Source of the DNA: Bacteroidales bacterium UBA1173
Lineage (GTDB): Bacteria; Bacteroidota; Bacteroidia; Bacteroidales; F082
Direction of reading: 5' to 3'
Length of the DNA: 64,000 nucleotides
Assembly (NCBI GenBank): GCA_002311655.1
Contig: DBYZ01000008.1
Location: 1-64,000 of the forward strand
The notes under the pieces are model-generated. The model had not been told where the DNA came from and ran no database searches. It worked only from the letters and a program-made list of their open reading frames with translations. Below, in pieces: positions 6,746 to 15,281 of this stretch (the stretch's first letter is position 1; each line of letters opens with the position of its first letter). The position numbers and the translations under genes were made by a program.

Positions 6746-9256
6746 TTACTTCACAACAACGCACTGTACTGAAGTATTGTTAGCGTTGTCAATGACGTTG
6801 AGGATGTACATGCCAGCGCCAAAGCTGCTCATGTCAACTGTAACGTTCTCGCCGTTTGCGCGGACGATGTTAACAAGCTGACCTGCAGCATTGTAGATAG
6901 CGATAACATTGATGTTTTCACCTTCAACTGTAACGATGCCATTGGTTGGGTTAGGATAGATGCTGTATGCGCTTTCCATTGTCTCACCAACTGACTCTGG
7001 ACCAACTGTAAGTGTCAGAGGGATGATAACCATTGGGTTCTCTGGATCGTTTGTAACGAAGATAATGTCAGCTTCTTTAACATCGCCTTCTGAGAGACCG
7101 ATTGAGTTAACGTTAACTGAAACGACATCTTCATCACCGATTGCGATTGAACCTTCTGGCTTGCTCAATGTTGCCCATGTTGCTGCAACTGGTGAACCCT
7201 GAGTGTTGATACGGATGTGGAAGTTACCGTAGTCTGTTGTGAAGGTCTCAGCGCATCTGTGGAATGCACCACCACCGTTGGTACGATAGTAGTCACCATT
7301 GCCTGAGTTCTGACCACCGTCGAATGACATTGCATAACCGTCAACTGCCTGTGTGAACTCAACTGTCACCCAAACATTGTAACCTGTAAGGTCAACTGGA
7401 GTGTCAAAGTTGACAGTCATGAACTCATCAGCGCCTGCTACGATTGTGCTGTAAGGAACAGTCTTCTCTGCGAGGACTTCACCTGGCTGGCCATACATGC
7501 CCTGACCGTAGATACGGAATGTAGCTGAAGTGTTGCCTTCAATACCAATTGTACCTGACTCTGAATTTGTGAAGAACACATACTGTGCGCTCACGATCTT
7601 TGTACCCATTGCTGAACCAGCGTATGCTGAACCTGGGAACATTGCACCAACCTCAACGAGAGTTGGGTCGTCAATGTTAAGACCAACGAGTGATGAGGTT
7701 TCACCAATCTCACCGTCGTAGTTAATCTGGCTGTTACCTGTTGTCACTGAGCTTGTGCCAAAGTCAACCCATGCTGTCCAGTCACCGATTGATGTACCGT
7801 TAGCATTGCTGATATGGATGTCGATAGCGTCTGCATCGTCCTCAGCGAGGAATGCATTGACTGCTGTGTGATCGAAGTCAAGTGATGAGTGTGTTTCCTG
7901 ACCAATTCTTGTATATCTGAAGTTGTCGAGGTAGTAGCAACCGAGTGTTGCGTGTGGTGCAAAGAAGTCCATAGCGTCCATCTTGCGGCCGACAACGTTC
8001 TGACCGAAGCTGTCGAGTGACCACTGCCATGAAACGATTGAAATTTCTTCTGGCTGTGTTGTCTCTGAACGATAGAAGAGTTCTGCAACGTCAGCGTCGC
8101 AATCAACGTGAACTCTGATGAACATCCACTCGTTAACAACTGCAGGGATATCACCGTTGCTGTTAGCACCAGCGTGAACAGTACCGTGACCTGGAGCATA
8201 TGTTGTTGAGCTGTTACCATCGTTTGTTGCGTTCAAGTAAGCCTGCATAGCCCATGTTGAACCTGAACCGTTGAACTCGTGAAGGATGTTGAAGTAACCA
8301 TATTTGCCTTCATCGCAGAAGAGAGCGAATTCGAGGTCGTATGCACCTGACTCCTGACCACCGAGAAGGAGGACGTTGTCATTGCTGCCTGAAATGTAAC
8401 CGCATTTTGAACCACCTGCCTCAGCGACGACACCGTCTTCAGCTGAACCTGGGTTGTTTGTCCATGTTGTCCACCAGTCATTGCCAATAGCCTGAGCCTC
8501 AACAGCAATCTTGTTACCGACTGTGTAAGCCTCGAAGTCATCGTCAATCAAAACCTGGTCGTCAGCACCTGAAACGATACCGATGTTGTCAACATAGTAC
8601 TCAGCACCGTTTGATGGTGGATAGAAGTCCATAGCGTCGAGAGTACGACCGACTGTGTTCTCACCGAAGCTGTCGAGTGACCACTGCCATGTGCAGATTT
8701 CCTGTTCTGGCTGGCCAGCGATGTTCCAGAATAATGTTGCGACATCGTTGTCCATGTCGATGTGCACTCTGTACTGCATCCACTGATCCCAAACGCATGG
8801 GATATCAGCTGTACCGTTGCTACCGGCGTGAACTGTACCGTGACCTTCGCCTACCACTGTTGAGCTCTGACCATCATTGGTTGCGCAGAGATAGAACTGA
8901 GCTGCCCATGTTGAGCCGCTACCTGCAAAGTTGTGCAACACATTGAAATAACCACATTTGTTTGTTGGAACGTAAGCATCGAACACGAGGTCGAAAACAC
9001 CTGATTCAATACCACCAAGTCTCAAAACCTGGTCGTTACCATAGGTAAAGTGTGCTGCCATTGAGCTGCCAGCCTCACCGAAGACACCGTCTTCAGCTCC
9101 ACCAGGAGCGTTTGACCATGTTGTCCAAGGCTCGCCAAGTGTCTGAGCAATCTTGTTACCTGCAGTCTGTCCTTCAAAATCGAAGTACATTGACTGTGCG
9201 AATGTGCTGCCTGCTAAGAAGGCAATCATCGCGAAAAGTAAAGATAATCTTTTCAT
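6746..9256 (-). CDS. Secreted T9SS cargo protein with duplicated N-terminal module
   Basis: An 836-residue exported protein. A signal peptide (MKRLSLLFAMIAFLAGSTFA) is followed by two tandem copies of a roughly 210-residue module (about 22-228 and 238-450). They share stretches such as TTW[ST]N.PG.AEDGV, GSGSTWA and WQWSLDSFG; the fold is probably a lectin-like beta sandwich. A middle beta-rich region (about 450-750) follows, then a type A T9SS sorting domain (YPNPTNGIVTVEG to the terminal VVVK), cleaved as the protein is placed on the surface. Ligand unknown. The gene is monocistronic with its own promoter. The module duplication is also evident at DNA level. Confidence 0.88.
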   Translation of the reverse strand: MKRLSLLFAMIAFLAGSTFAQSMYFDFEGQTAGNKIAQTLGEPWTTWSNAPGGAEDGVFGEAGSSMAAHFTYGNDQVLRLGGIESGVFDLVFDAYVPTNKCGYFNVLHNFAGSGSTWAAQFYLCATNDGQSSTVVGEGHGTVHAGSNGTADIPCVWDQWMQYRVHIDMDNDVATLFWNIAGQPEQEICTWQWSLDSFGENTVGRTLDAMDFYPPSNGAEYYVDNIGIVSGADDQVLIDDDFEAYTVGNKIAVEAQAIGNDWWTTWTNNPGSAEDGVVAEAGGSKCGYISGSNDNVLLLGGQESGAYDLEFALFCDEGKYGYFNILHEFNGSGSTWAMQAYLNATNDGNSSTTYAPGHGTVHAGANSNGDIPAVVNEWMFIRVHVDCDADVAELFYRSETTQPEEISIVSWQWSLDSFGQNVVGRKMDAMDFFAPHATLGCYYLDNFRYTRIGQETHSSLDFDHTAVNAFLAEDDADAIDIHISNANGTSIGDWTAWVDFGTSSVTTGNSQINYDGEIGETSSLVGLNIDDPTLVEVGAMFPGSAYAGSAMGTKIVSAQYVFFTNSESGTIGIEGNTSATFRIYGQGMYGQPGEVLAEKTVPYSTIVAGADEFMTVNFDTPVDLTGYNVWVTVEFTQAVDGYAMSFDGGQNSGNGDYYRTNGGGAFHRCAETFTTDYGNFHIRINTQGSPVAATWATLSKPEGSIAIGDEDVVSVNVNSIGLSEGDVKEADIIFVTNDPENPMVIIPLTLTVGPESVGETMESAYSIYPNPTNGIVTVEGENINVIAIYNAAGQLVNIVRANGENVTVDMSSFGAGMYILNVIDNANNTSVQCVVVK

Positions 9257-9313
9257 TTGATTTAATTTTAGTTAAACATTAATTTCCTAATTTGTTATTC
9301 ATATTTGAACTTG

Positions 9314-9321
9314 CAAATATA
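9314..9321 (-). promoter_or_regulatory. -7 promoter element for the T9SS cargo gene
   Basis: The reverse strand reads TATATTTG, about 57 bp upstream of the ATG, implying a 5' UTR of roughly 50 nt. Confidence 0.65.
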
Positions 9322-9361
9322 ACAAGAATTTTTATTTATTATATCTTTTTTTAAATTTTTT

Positions 9362-10039
9362 TTACTTCAAATATGCCAAAACAGAGACCTGTCCTGTGAT
9401 GTCATCGCCCAATTCCACTTGAATATCAGCGTCGCACGGAAGAAAGAAATCGACGCGCGAACCGAATTTAATCATGCCGAATTCTTTTCCCACTTCTGCC
9501 TTGTCGCCTTCTTTAATGTTGCAAACAATCCTCCTCGCCATCACGCCGGCAACCTGCCTAAACAACACTTCCCTACCCTTTTCATCCTTGACAACCACAG
9601 AGTTACGCTCATTCAACTCCGACGATTTCGGATTGATGGCAAACAACTTCTTGCCCGGATGATACTTCACATAACTCACCACGCCATTCATCGGGAACCA
9701 GTTGACATGCACGTCGTATGCCGACATGAACACAGACACCTGAATCCTCTTATCGTGGAAATATTCCTTCTCTTCAACTTCCTCAATAGCTACAATCTCA
9801 CCGTCAGCGGAAGAAACGACGGCGTTTTCCTCATGAGTGATCTTTCTATTCGTCGGAACTCGGAAAAATGTTATCGACCAAATAAAAATTATTACACCTA
9901 TTATTATAACTCCGGCAAGAATAGTCCAATGCGTCGTTTCCAAAACAGCATTAAACAACATCAGTACGCCCACGGTGATTAAGACAAGCACCGTAAACAT
10001 TGTTGCAATAACACCGTATCCTTTTTTATGAATATACAT
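9362..10039 (-). CDS. psd: Phosphatidylserine decarboxylase proenzyme
   Basis: A 225-residue membrane-associated enzyme that converts phosphatidylserine to phosphatidylethanolamine. Two hydrophobic segments occupy residues about 10-55. The self-cleavage site lies in FGSRVD near residue 192, where Gly-Ser hydrolysis creates the pyruvoyl cofactor. The length matches the short PSD-A-type enzymes of Bacteroidetes, Rhizobia and Archaea. It follows cdsA after 11 bp and completes a two-gene phospholipid operon. Confidence 0.92.
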   Translation of the reverse strand: MYIHKKGYGVIATMFTVLVLITVGVLMLFNAVLETTHWTILAGVIIIGVIIFIWSITFFRVPTNRKITHEENAVVSSADGEIVAIEEVEEKEYFHDKRIQVSVFMSAYDVHVNWFPMNGVVSYVKYHPGKKLFAINPKSSELNERNSVVVKDEKGREVLFRQVAGVMARRIVCNIKEGDKAEVGKEFGMIKFGSRVDFFLPCDADIQVELGDDITGQVSVLAYLK

Positions 10040-10050
10040 ATCTTATTGAT

Positions 10051-10827
10051 TTACAATAACATCAAATAACACCAAACAAACGGCACAGCCAAGAAGGTAG
10101 CGTCGAATCTGTCCAAAATACCACCGTGACCAGGGATGACATTACCCGAATCCTTCACTCCCGCCTGACGTTTCATCATCGACTCGCAAAGGTCGCCCAA
10201 ACTACCGAAAACCACAACAACCATTGCCATTCCCATCATCTTCCAGTCATCCATCATATTCAGCCAAAAATGATTGACTAAAAATGCTGTCACAGCCGTC
10301 ATCACCAAGCCGCCCAAGCTGCCTTCTATCGTCTTCTTCGGTGAAATTCTTTCAAACAGCTTGTGCTTTCCAATCGCCATGCCTGTCAGATATGCAAAGA
10401 TATCGTTAATCCAAATCAAGCAGAACAGCATGATTATCAAACGCTTATCAAACATTTTCATCATAAGGACGCAAGGCAATGCAACAAATAACATTGTTGT
10501 CCAACAACTTACAGCAATTTTTTCAAACGAATATTTTGTTGAGAACAACGCTATTAATAAAGGTATAAGAAACAACACCAACTGAAAAACGTGTGAATAT
10601 GATGAAAAAATGACACTCAGCGCATAAAACAGCGTTCCAAGAATGACATTAGAAACCATCAAACCTCTATTGTCTTCTTTTACAATCAGCTTGCTAACCT
10701 CCTGAGAACCAATAAATACAGTCACAAGCATCACTGCAAAAAAAGCCCAAAAATTCAGAAGTATGCTTCCAATCACAACGATTACAAACAAACTCCCGAA
10801 CACCGTTCTCTTCGCCAGTTCACTCAT
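10051..10827 (-). CDS. cdsA: Phosphatidate cytidylyltransferase
   Basis: A 258-residue polytopic inner membrane protein with about eight hydrophobic segments. It makes CDP-diacylglycerol from phosphatidic acid and CTP, the branch point of phospholipid synthesis. The C-terminal CDP-DAG synthase signature is present: SLGDLCESMMKRQAGVKDSG followed by PGHGGILDRFD. It is first in an operon with psd, with a -7 element 22 bp upstream. Confidence 0.95.
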   Translation of the reverse strand: MSELAKRTVFGSLFVIVVIGSILLNFWAFFAVMLVTVFIGSQEVSKLIVKEDNRGLMVSNVILGTLFYALSVIFSSYSHVFQLVLFLIPLLIALFSTKYSFEKIAVSCWTTMLFVALPCVLMMKMFDKRLIIMLFCLIWINDIFAYLTGMAIGKHKLFERISPKKTIEGSLGGLVMTAVTAFLVNHFWLNMMDDWKMMGMAMVVVVFGSLGDLCESMMKRQAGVKDSGNVIPGHGGILDRFDATFLAVPFVWCYLMLL

Positions 10828-10849
10828 ATTTTTATTAAGTTTTAATCTG

Positions 10850-10857
10850 CAAAGATA
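10850..10857 (-). promoter_or_regulatory. -7 promoter element for cdsA-psd
   Basis: The reverse strand reads TATCTTTG, 22 bp before the cdsA ATG. Confidence 0.7.
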
Positions 10858-10884
10858 TAAAAAATATTACACTCATCAAAAAAA

Positions 10885-11655
10885 TTAAAGGTGTTTGGCT
10901 TCATTCCAAAGCGCATCCATCTCGGCAAGAGTCATATCCGCCACGCTCTTTCCCATCTCGCGAGCCTTGTCTTCGATGTATGTGAAACGCTTTTTAAACT
11001 TGGCATTCGCATGTTCCAAAGCATCGTCCGCGTTCACTTTTATGAATCTCGAATAGTTTACGAGAGCAAACAGAAGGTCACCGAACTCCTCATCTTTGCG
11101 CTCCTTCGAGCCGTCGTTTTTAACCTCTTCCTGAAGCTCGTCCATCTCCTCAAGAACCTTAGCCCAACACTCTTCTTTGTTAGGCCAGTCGAAACCGACG
11201 CCTGAAGCTTTGTCTGTCATGCGATACGCTTTCAAAAGCGGCGGCAAACTTGCGGGAACACCGCCCAGAACGCTCTTGTTACCTTCTTTTTTAATCTTTA
11301 TTTTTTCCCAGTTTTCCAGAACCTCCTCAGCTGTCTCCACCTTCACGTCACCGTAAATATGCGGATGGCGCACTATAAGTTTGTCGCAGATGCTGTTTAT
11401 CACGTCGGCAATATCAAACAAACCGCGCTCATCAGCTATCCTCGCATAAAAAACAATGTGCATTATCAAATCGCCAAGTTCTTTCTTAACATCTTGATAA
11501 TCAGATGCTATAATAGCCTCACTCAACTCAAACGTCTCCTCAATCGTCAGATGACGCAAACTCTCGATAGTCTGCTTTTTATCCCACGGACAACCCTTAC
11601 GCAAGTCGTCCATAATATCCAAAAGTCTCTTAAAAGCCTCTAATCTTTTATCCAT
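10885..11655 (-). CDS. mazG: Nucleoside triphosphate pyrophosphohydrolase MazG
   Basis: A 256-residue protein with two MazG domains. The first has the EETFELSEAI and KKELGDLIMHIVFYARI helices; the second repeats the pattern with DEEFGDLLFALVNYSRF. The acidic residues coordinate Mg2+ for hydrolysis of NTPs to NMP and pyrophosphate, a house-cleaning and ppGpp-linked activity. The start was placed at MDKRLEAF (11655). A longer frame opens at 11823 but runs through the promoter and lacks family similarity. Confidence 0.92.
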   Translation of the reverse strand: MDKRLEAFKRLLDIMDDLRKGCPWDKKQTIESLRHLTIEETFELSEAIIASDYQDVKKELGDLIMHIVFYARIADERGLFDIADVINSICDKLIVRHPHIYGDVKVETAEEVLENWEKIKIKKEGNKSVLGGVPASLPPLLKAYRMTDKASGVGFDWPNKEECWAKVLEEMDELQEEVKNDGSKERKDEEFGDLLFALVNYSRFIKVNADDALEHANAKFKKRFTYIEDKAREMGKSVADMTLAEMDALWNEAKHL

Positions 11656-11669
11656 GATTAAAATTTTTG

Positions 11670-11677
11670 CAAATATA
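11670..11677 (-). promoter_or_regulatory. -7 promoter element for mazG
   Basis: The reverse strand reads TATATTTG, 14 bp upstream of the chosen ATG; it argues against the longer upstream start. Confidence 0.65.
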
Positions 11678-11722
11678 CATATTTTTTCATCATTTTGAGT
11701 GAAATCGTGAAATCCTTTTTTG

Positions 11723-11730
11723 TATCTTTG
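11723..11730 (+). promoter_or_regulatory. -7 promoter element for the PagL-like gene
   Basis: TATCTTTG, ending only 4 bp before the GTG chosen as start, so the transcript may be leaderless. Confidence 0.6.
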
Positions 11731-11734
11731 CATT

Positions 11735-12865
11735 GTGAAAAATGGTTTAAGATATATAGTTTTATTATCATCGTTTTTGTTGATAACCAATATGTTATCA
11801 GCAAAAAGCAACGATACAATCATTGTAAAAAATTTTCAAGTTGAGTTTAAGGCGAGTTATGGTTTCATCATTTGCCATCATCCGGAGATGAAATATTTCC
11901 AGTCGCATTTTCCAATCTTCGAATTAAGTTTCCATCAAGTCACAACGGGCAGAAAATCTTGGCAATCCAAGTCAAATTACCCTTCTATAGGATTCAGTTT
12001 TTTATACACCGGAATAGGTGAAATGCCTGAGATCGGCAGGGCTTTCGCCGTTTTTCCGCATATTGACTTCAACTGTTTGAAAAGCAAGAGACATCAGATA
12101 AATTTCAGTTTTGGAATAGGTGTCGGCTATGTTACGCAGAAATACGACAGAATTGAAAACCCGAAAAACACTTTTATAGGTTCGCATGTCAACGCCGCCA
12201 TCAATATTTCCGCTGATTACAGCTACATGGTTACCAACCGGTTAGGTCTCTCAGCATTCATCGGTTTCACACATTTTTCAAATGGATCGACGCGCTCGCC
12301 TAACAACGGAATCAACATAGCACACGCCGGCATAGGAGCAAAATATTTCATTCAGGATCCTAAGCCAAGAATAGCGAAGCAAACAACTGATAACAAACAA
12401 TATAGAAGTTGGAAGAAAGAGAATTTCACGTTCAATTTCGCTGTTTTGGTATCCAACAAAGACATCAAGCAGTTTATTGGATATGGTAAGCATTGGCAAG
12501 TTTATAACATCCAATTCAACGCGTTGAAACACGTCACGGAGATGAGCAAATTCGGCATCGGTTTTGATCTCGTTTACGACAATACCGACAAAGAACTTTT
12601 ACGCCTTGACGGCATTGAATTCACTGATATTGAAATACTTAAGCCTGGCATAAACGCCGCCTATGAGATTTCTTTTGGCAACACATCTTTCAATATTAAT
12701 TTCGGTTACCATCTGGCTGGAAAAGAACTTTGCGAAGGTCGTATTTATCAGAAATTGGGAGCCATGCAGAACATCTGGAAAGGTCTGTTTGCCACAATTC
12801 AGCTCACCACTCACTTTGGCTGGGCTGACTATATAGGTGTTGGAATCGGATATAGAATAAATTGA
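11735..12865 (+). CDS. PagL-like acyloxyacyl hydrolase / outer membrane beta-barrel
   Basis: A 376-residue predicted outer membrane protein. A signal peptide ends near LSA, then alternating beta-strand patterns follow. Its middle carries THFSNGS followed by PNNGIN, the His-x-Ser-Asn pattern around the catalytic His and Ser of PagL-type lipid A 3-O-deacylases. The Glu of the PagL triad is not obvious at the expected spacing, so activity is uncertain. A second beta-rich half (from about residue 230) is extra compared with PagL (about 170 residues). GTG at 11735 is chosen because an upstream TTG frame would begin inside the promoter. The lipoprotein gene follows after one base. Confidence 0.7.
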   Translation: MKNGLRYIVLLSSFLLITNMLSAKSNDTIIVKNFQVEFKASYGFIICHHPEMKYFQSHFPIFELSFHQVTTGRKSWQSKSNYPSIGFSFLYTGIGEMPEIGRAFAVFPHIDFNCLKSKRHQINFSFGIGVGYVTQKYDRIENPKNTFIGSHVNAAINISADYSYMVTNRLGLSAFIGFTHFSNGSTRSPNNGINIAHAGIGAKYFIQDPKPRIAKQTTDNKQYRSWKKENFTFNFAVLVSNKDIKQFIGYGKHWQVYNIQFNALKHVTEMSKFGIGFDLVYDNTDKELLRLDGIEFTDIEILKPGINAAYEISFGNTSFNINFGYHLAGKELCEGRIYQKLGAMQNIWKGLFATIQLTTHFGWADYIGVGIGYRIN

Positions 12866-12866
12866 C

Positions 12867-13622
12867 ATGAAACATAAAATATTGATAATAATGGCATTAT
12901 GTTTTCTTGCAACATTTTCAGCATGCAAGAAAGCGCCTCTTACTGTCGGTCCAATCGTTACACAAACGAGAGAGCTTTCCGACTTCAATGAAGTTAGAAT
13001 CTTTGACAATGTTAAGATATCGCTGGTTCGTTCCGACACATGCTATATCGTAATTACAACAGGCAAAAACATAATCGACAACATCACATCCGATATTAGT
13101 TGTGGCGTATTAACTCTTAAAAACACAACAACTTTAAACTGGATAAGACCATACGATTATGAAACAAGTGCAACTCTGTACTTCAAAGACATTAAAAAGC
13201 TCGTTTTCTCAGCTTCTGGCGCTTTGACTACAGAAAACAACTTCACAGGTCCATTAAATGCTAATGAATATTACACCATTGAAGTTGACGACGGTTGCGG
13301 CGACATAGATCTTAACATCAACGATTGTGCTGATTTCCGAGTTATTTACGGATTCGGATCAAGTCGACTGACATTGCACGGTGAAAACAACAAAAATCTG
13401 TCTATTCACAAAAAAAGTTACGGTATCATTGACGCCTTAAACTATGAAGCACAATATGTTGATATCGCCAATCACGCCCAGACAGACTGTTACATCAATG
13501 CGAGCGGAATGATAAACGCCCGCATCACCCACTTAGGAAACATATATTATAAAGGTGACCCGGATAGCATCCAAGTCACCTATGGTGAACACGCAATAGG
13601 AAAACTCCTACCACTTAATTAG
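12867..13622 (+). CDS. Head-GIN (DUF2807) domain lipoprotein
   Basis: A 251-residue lipoprotein. The lipobox TFSAC gives a lipid-modified Cys at residue 20. The rest is the right-handed beta-helical DUF2807/head-GIN domain, opening with the typical RELSDFNEVRIFDNVKISLV pattern, and spans nearly the whole protein. Such proteins are common on the Bacteroidetes envelope and are suspected adhesins or scaffolds; no molecular function is proven. It is cotranscribed with the PagL-like gene. Confidence 0.85.
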   Translation: MKHKILIIMALCFLATFSACKKAPLTVGPIVTQTRELSDFNEVRIFDNVKISLVRSDTCYIVITTGKNIIDNITSDISCGVLTLKNTTTLNWIRPYDYETSATLYFKDIKKLVFSASGALTTENNFTGPLNANEYYTIEVDDGCGDIDLNINDCADFRVIYGFGSSRLTLHGENNKNLSIHKKSYGIIDALNYEAQYVDIANHAQTDCYINASGMINARITHLGNIYYKGDPDSIQVTYGEHAIGKLLPLN

Positions 13623-13631
13623 TTTTGCAAA

Positions 13632-13704
13632 ATTTTTAATGCCATTCGCAGAATTACGACTTACCACAGGGTACTGAGAGTAATTCGAGAATGGCATTAA
13701 AAAT
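13632..13704. terminator. Long compound hairpin between convergent genes
   Basis: The arms ATTTTTAATGCCATTC (13632-13647) and GAATGGCATTAAAAAT (13689-13704) are perfect complements. Inside them GAATTAC pairs with GTAATTC, and at the tip TACC can pair with GGTA. The A/T-rich outer arms would serve as terminator tracts for both flanking genes. It is longer and more structured than an ordinary terminator. Confidence 0.7.
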
Positions 13705-13720
13705 TAATAACATTCAATGT

Positions 13721-15193
13721 TTAATATGCTTTGGCGAATATTACCCTTCTCTTTGAAGGTTTTCCTGAGAATACATCGACACCGTCTTCATAGTCATCAT
13801 CAAGTGGGATGCAGCGTAATGTAGCCTTTGTCTCTTCCTTGATGGCGAGCTCTGTTTCGGTTGTGCCGTCCCAGTGTGCGTAAGCGAATCCGCCATTTTC
13901 AATGACCTGCTTGAACTCGTCCCAAGTGTCGACACGGTGTGTGTTGGCCTTGCGATATTCAAGAGCTCTGTTGTACAAGCTATCCTGAATCTCATCGAGC
14001 AAACCGAGGATATGGTCTTCCATCTCAGCTTCTGAAATCGACTGTTTTGTCAAGGTGTCACGGCGGGCAATCTCCACTGTCTGGTTCTCAACGTCGCGAG
14101 GACCTGCTGCAAGACGTACCGGCACGCCTTTCATCTCCCATTCAGCGAATTTGAATCCAGGTTTCTGAGTGTCACGATCATCGAATTTCACTCTAAGTCC
14201 TTTAGCCTCAAGACGTTGCTTCATCTGAGCGCAGTAGTCGAGAACTGCCTGCTGCTGGTCGTCAGTCTTGTAGATAGGAACGATAACAACCTCGATTGGA
14301 GCGACCTTTGGAGGCAAAACAAGACCGTTGTCATCTGAGTGAGCCATAATCAAAGCGCCCATCAAACGTGTTGAAACGCCCCATGATGTTGCCCAAACGT
14401 ATTCGAGTTTGTTCTCCTTGTTAAGATATTTCACGTCGAAAGCCTTTGCGAAGTTCTGACCGAGGAAGTGTGAGGTACCAGCCTGCAATGCCTTGCCGTC
14501 CTGCATCATAGCCTCGATACAGAATGTCTCAACAGCACCCGCGAAACGCTCGTTAGCCGACTTGATGCCGCGGATGACTGGAACAGCCATGTATTTCTCG
14601 GCGAAATCAGCGTAAACACCCAGCATTTTCTCAGCTTCAGCCATAGCTTCCTCACGTGTGGCGTGTGCGGTATGACCCTCTTGCCACAGGAACTCAGCGG
14701 TACGGAGGAACAGACGAGTACGCATCTCCCAACGCACCACGTTAGCCCACTGGTTGCACAAAATCGGGAGGTCTCGGTAGCTCTTGATCCAGTTACGATA
14801 TGTGTCCCAAATGATTGTCTCTGAAGTCGGACGCACTATCAACTCCTCTTCCAGTTTTGCCTCGGGATCGACGACAACGCCTGGACCGTCAGGGTTTTTC
14901 ATCAAGCGGTAATGCGTAACGACGGCGCATTCCTTAGCAAAGCCTTCAACGTGGCTCGCTTCCTTGCTGAAGAAACTCTTAGGGATGAAAAGCGGGAAAT
15001 AAGCATTGACGTGACCTGTGTCCTTGAACATCTTGTCGAGAGCGTCATGCATGAACTCCCAAATAGCATATCCGTAAGGCTTAATAACCATACAACCTCT
15101 CACTGCGGAACCCTCCGCCAACTCGGCTTTATTCACGATATCATTATACCATTGTGAATAATTTTCTTGACGTGTTGTAATTTCTTTTGCCAT
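13721..15193 (-). CDS. proS: Proline--tRNA ligase (type 3, archaeal/eukaryotic-like)
   Basis: A 490-residue class II aminoacyl-tRNA synthetase charging tRNA-Pro. Class II motif 2 is seen in VVRWEMRTRLFLRTAEFLWQ, with the anticodon-binding domain from about residue 290 and the C-terminal zinc/alpha-beta domain typical of the short ProS form. The ybaK-like editing insertion of long bacterial ProS is absent. It is transcribed alone from a promoter about 41 bp upstream. Confidence 0.95.
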   Translation of the reverse strand: MAKEITTRQENYSQWYNDIVNKAELAEGSAVRGCMVIKPYGYAIWEFMHDALDKMFKDTGHVNAYFPLFIPKSFFSKEASHVEGFAKECAVVTHYRLMKNPDGPGVVVDPEAKLEEELIVRPTSETIIWDTYRNWIKSYRDLPILCNQWANVVRWEMRTRLFLRTAEFLWQEGHTAHATREEAMAEAEKMLGVYADFAEKYMAVPVIRGIKSANERFAGAVETFCIEAMMQDGKALQAGTSHFLGQNFAKAFDVKYLNKENKLEYVWATSWGVSTRLMGALIMAHSDDNGLVLPPKVAPIEVVIVPIYKTDDQQQAVLDYCAQMKQRLEAKGLRVKFDDRDTQKPGFKFAEWEMKGVPVRLAAGPRDVENQTVEIARRDTLTKQSISEAEMEDHILGLLDEIQDSLYNRALEYRKANTHRVDTWDEFKQVIENGGFAYAHWDGTTETELAIKEETKATLRCIPLDDDYEDGVDVFSGKPSKRRVIFAKAY

Positions 15194-15234
15194 TTTTAAA
15201 AGTTTGGTACGATTTTTGTTAGTTTTTCAGTGTG

Positions 15235-15242
15235 CAAAATTA
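15235..15242 (-). promoter_or_regulatory. -7 promoter element for proS
   Basis: The reverse strand reads TAATTTTG. A second candidate (TACTTTG) lies about 20 bp further upstream. Confidence 0.55.
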
Positions 15243-15281
15243 CAAAATTTTTTGCAAAGTACTAATAAAAAGTGAATAATT

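Noticed and set aside
7744..8745. Several frames of 65-158 residues on the minus strand within the T9SS gene, plus opposite-strand frames
   Set aside because: They are out-of-frame shadows of the 836-residue cargo gene, rich in Ser/Thr/Gln from its codon pattern.
11656..11823. N-terminal extension of MazG
   Set aside because: The 56 extra residues cross a promoter word and do not match the family; the normal start is MDKRLEAF.
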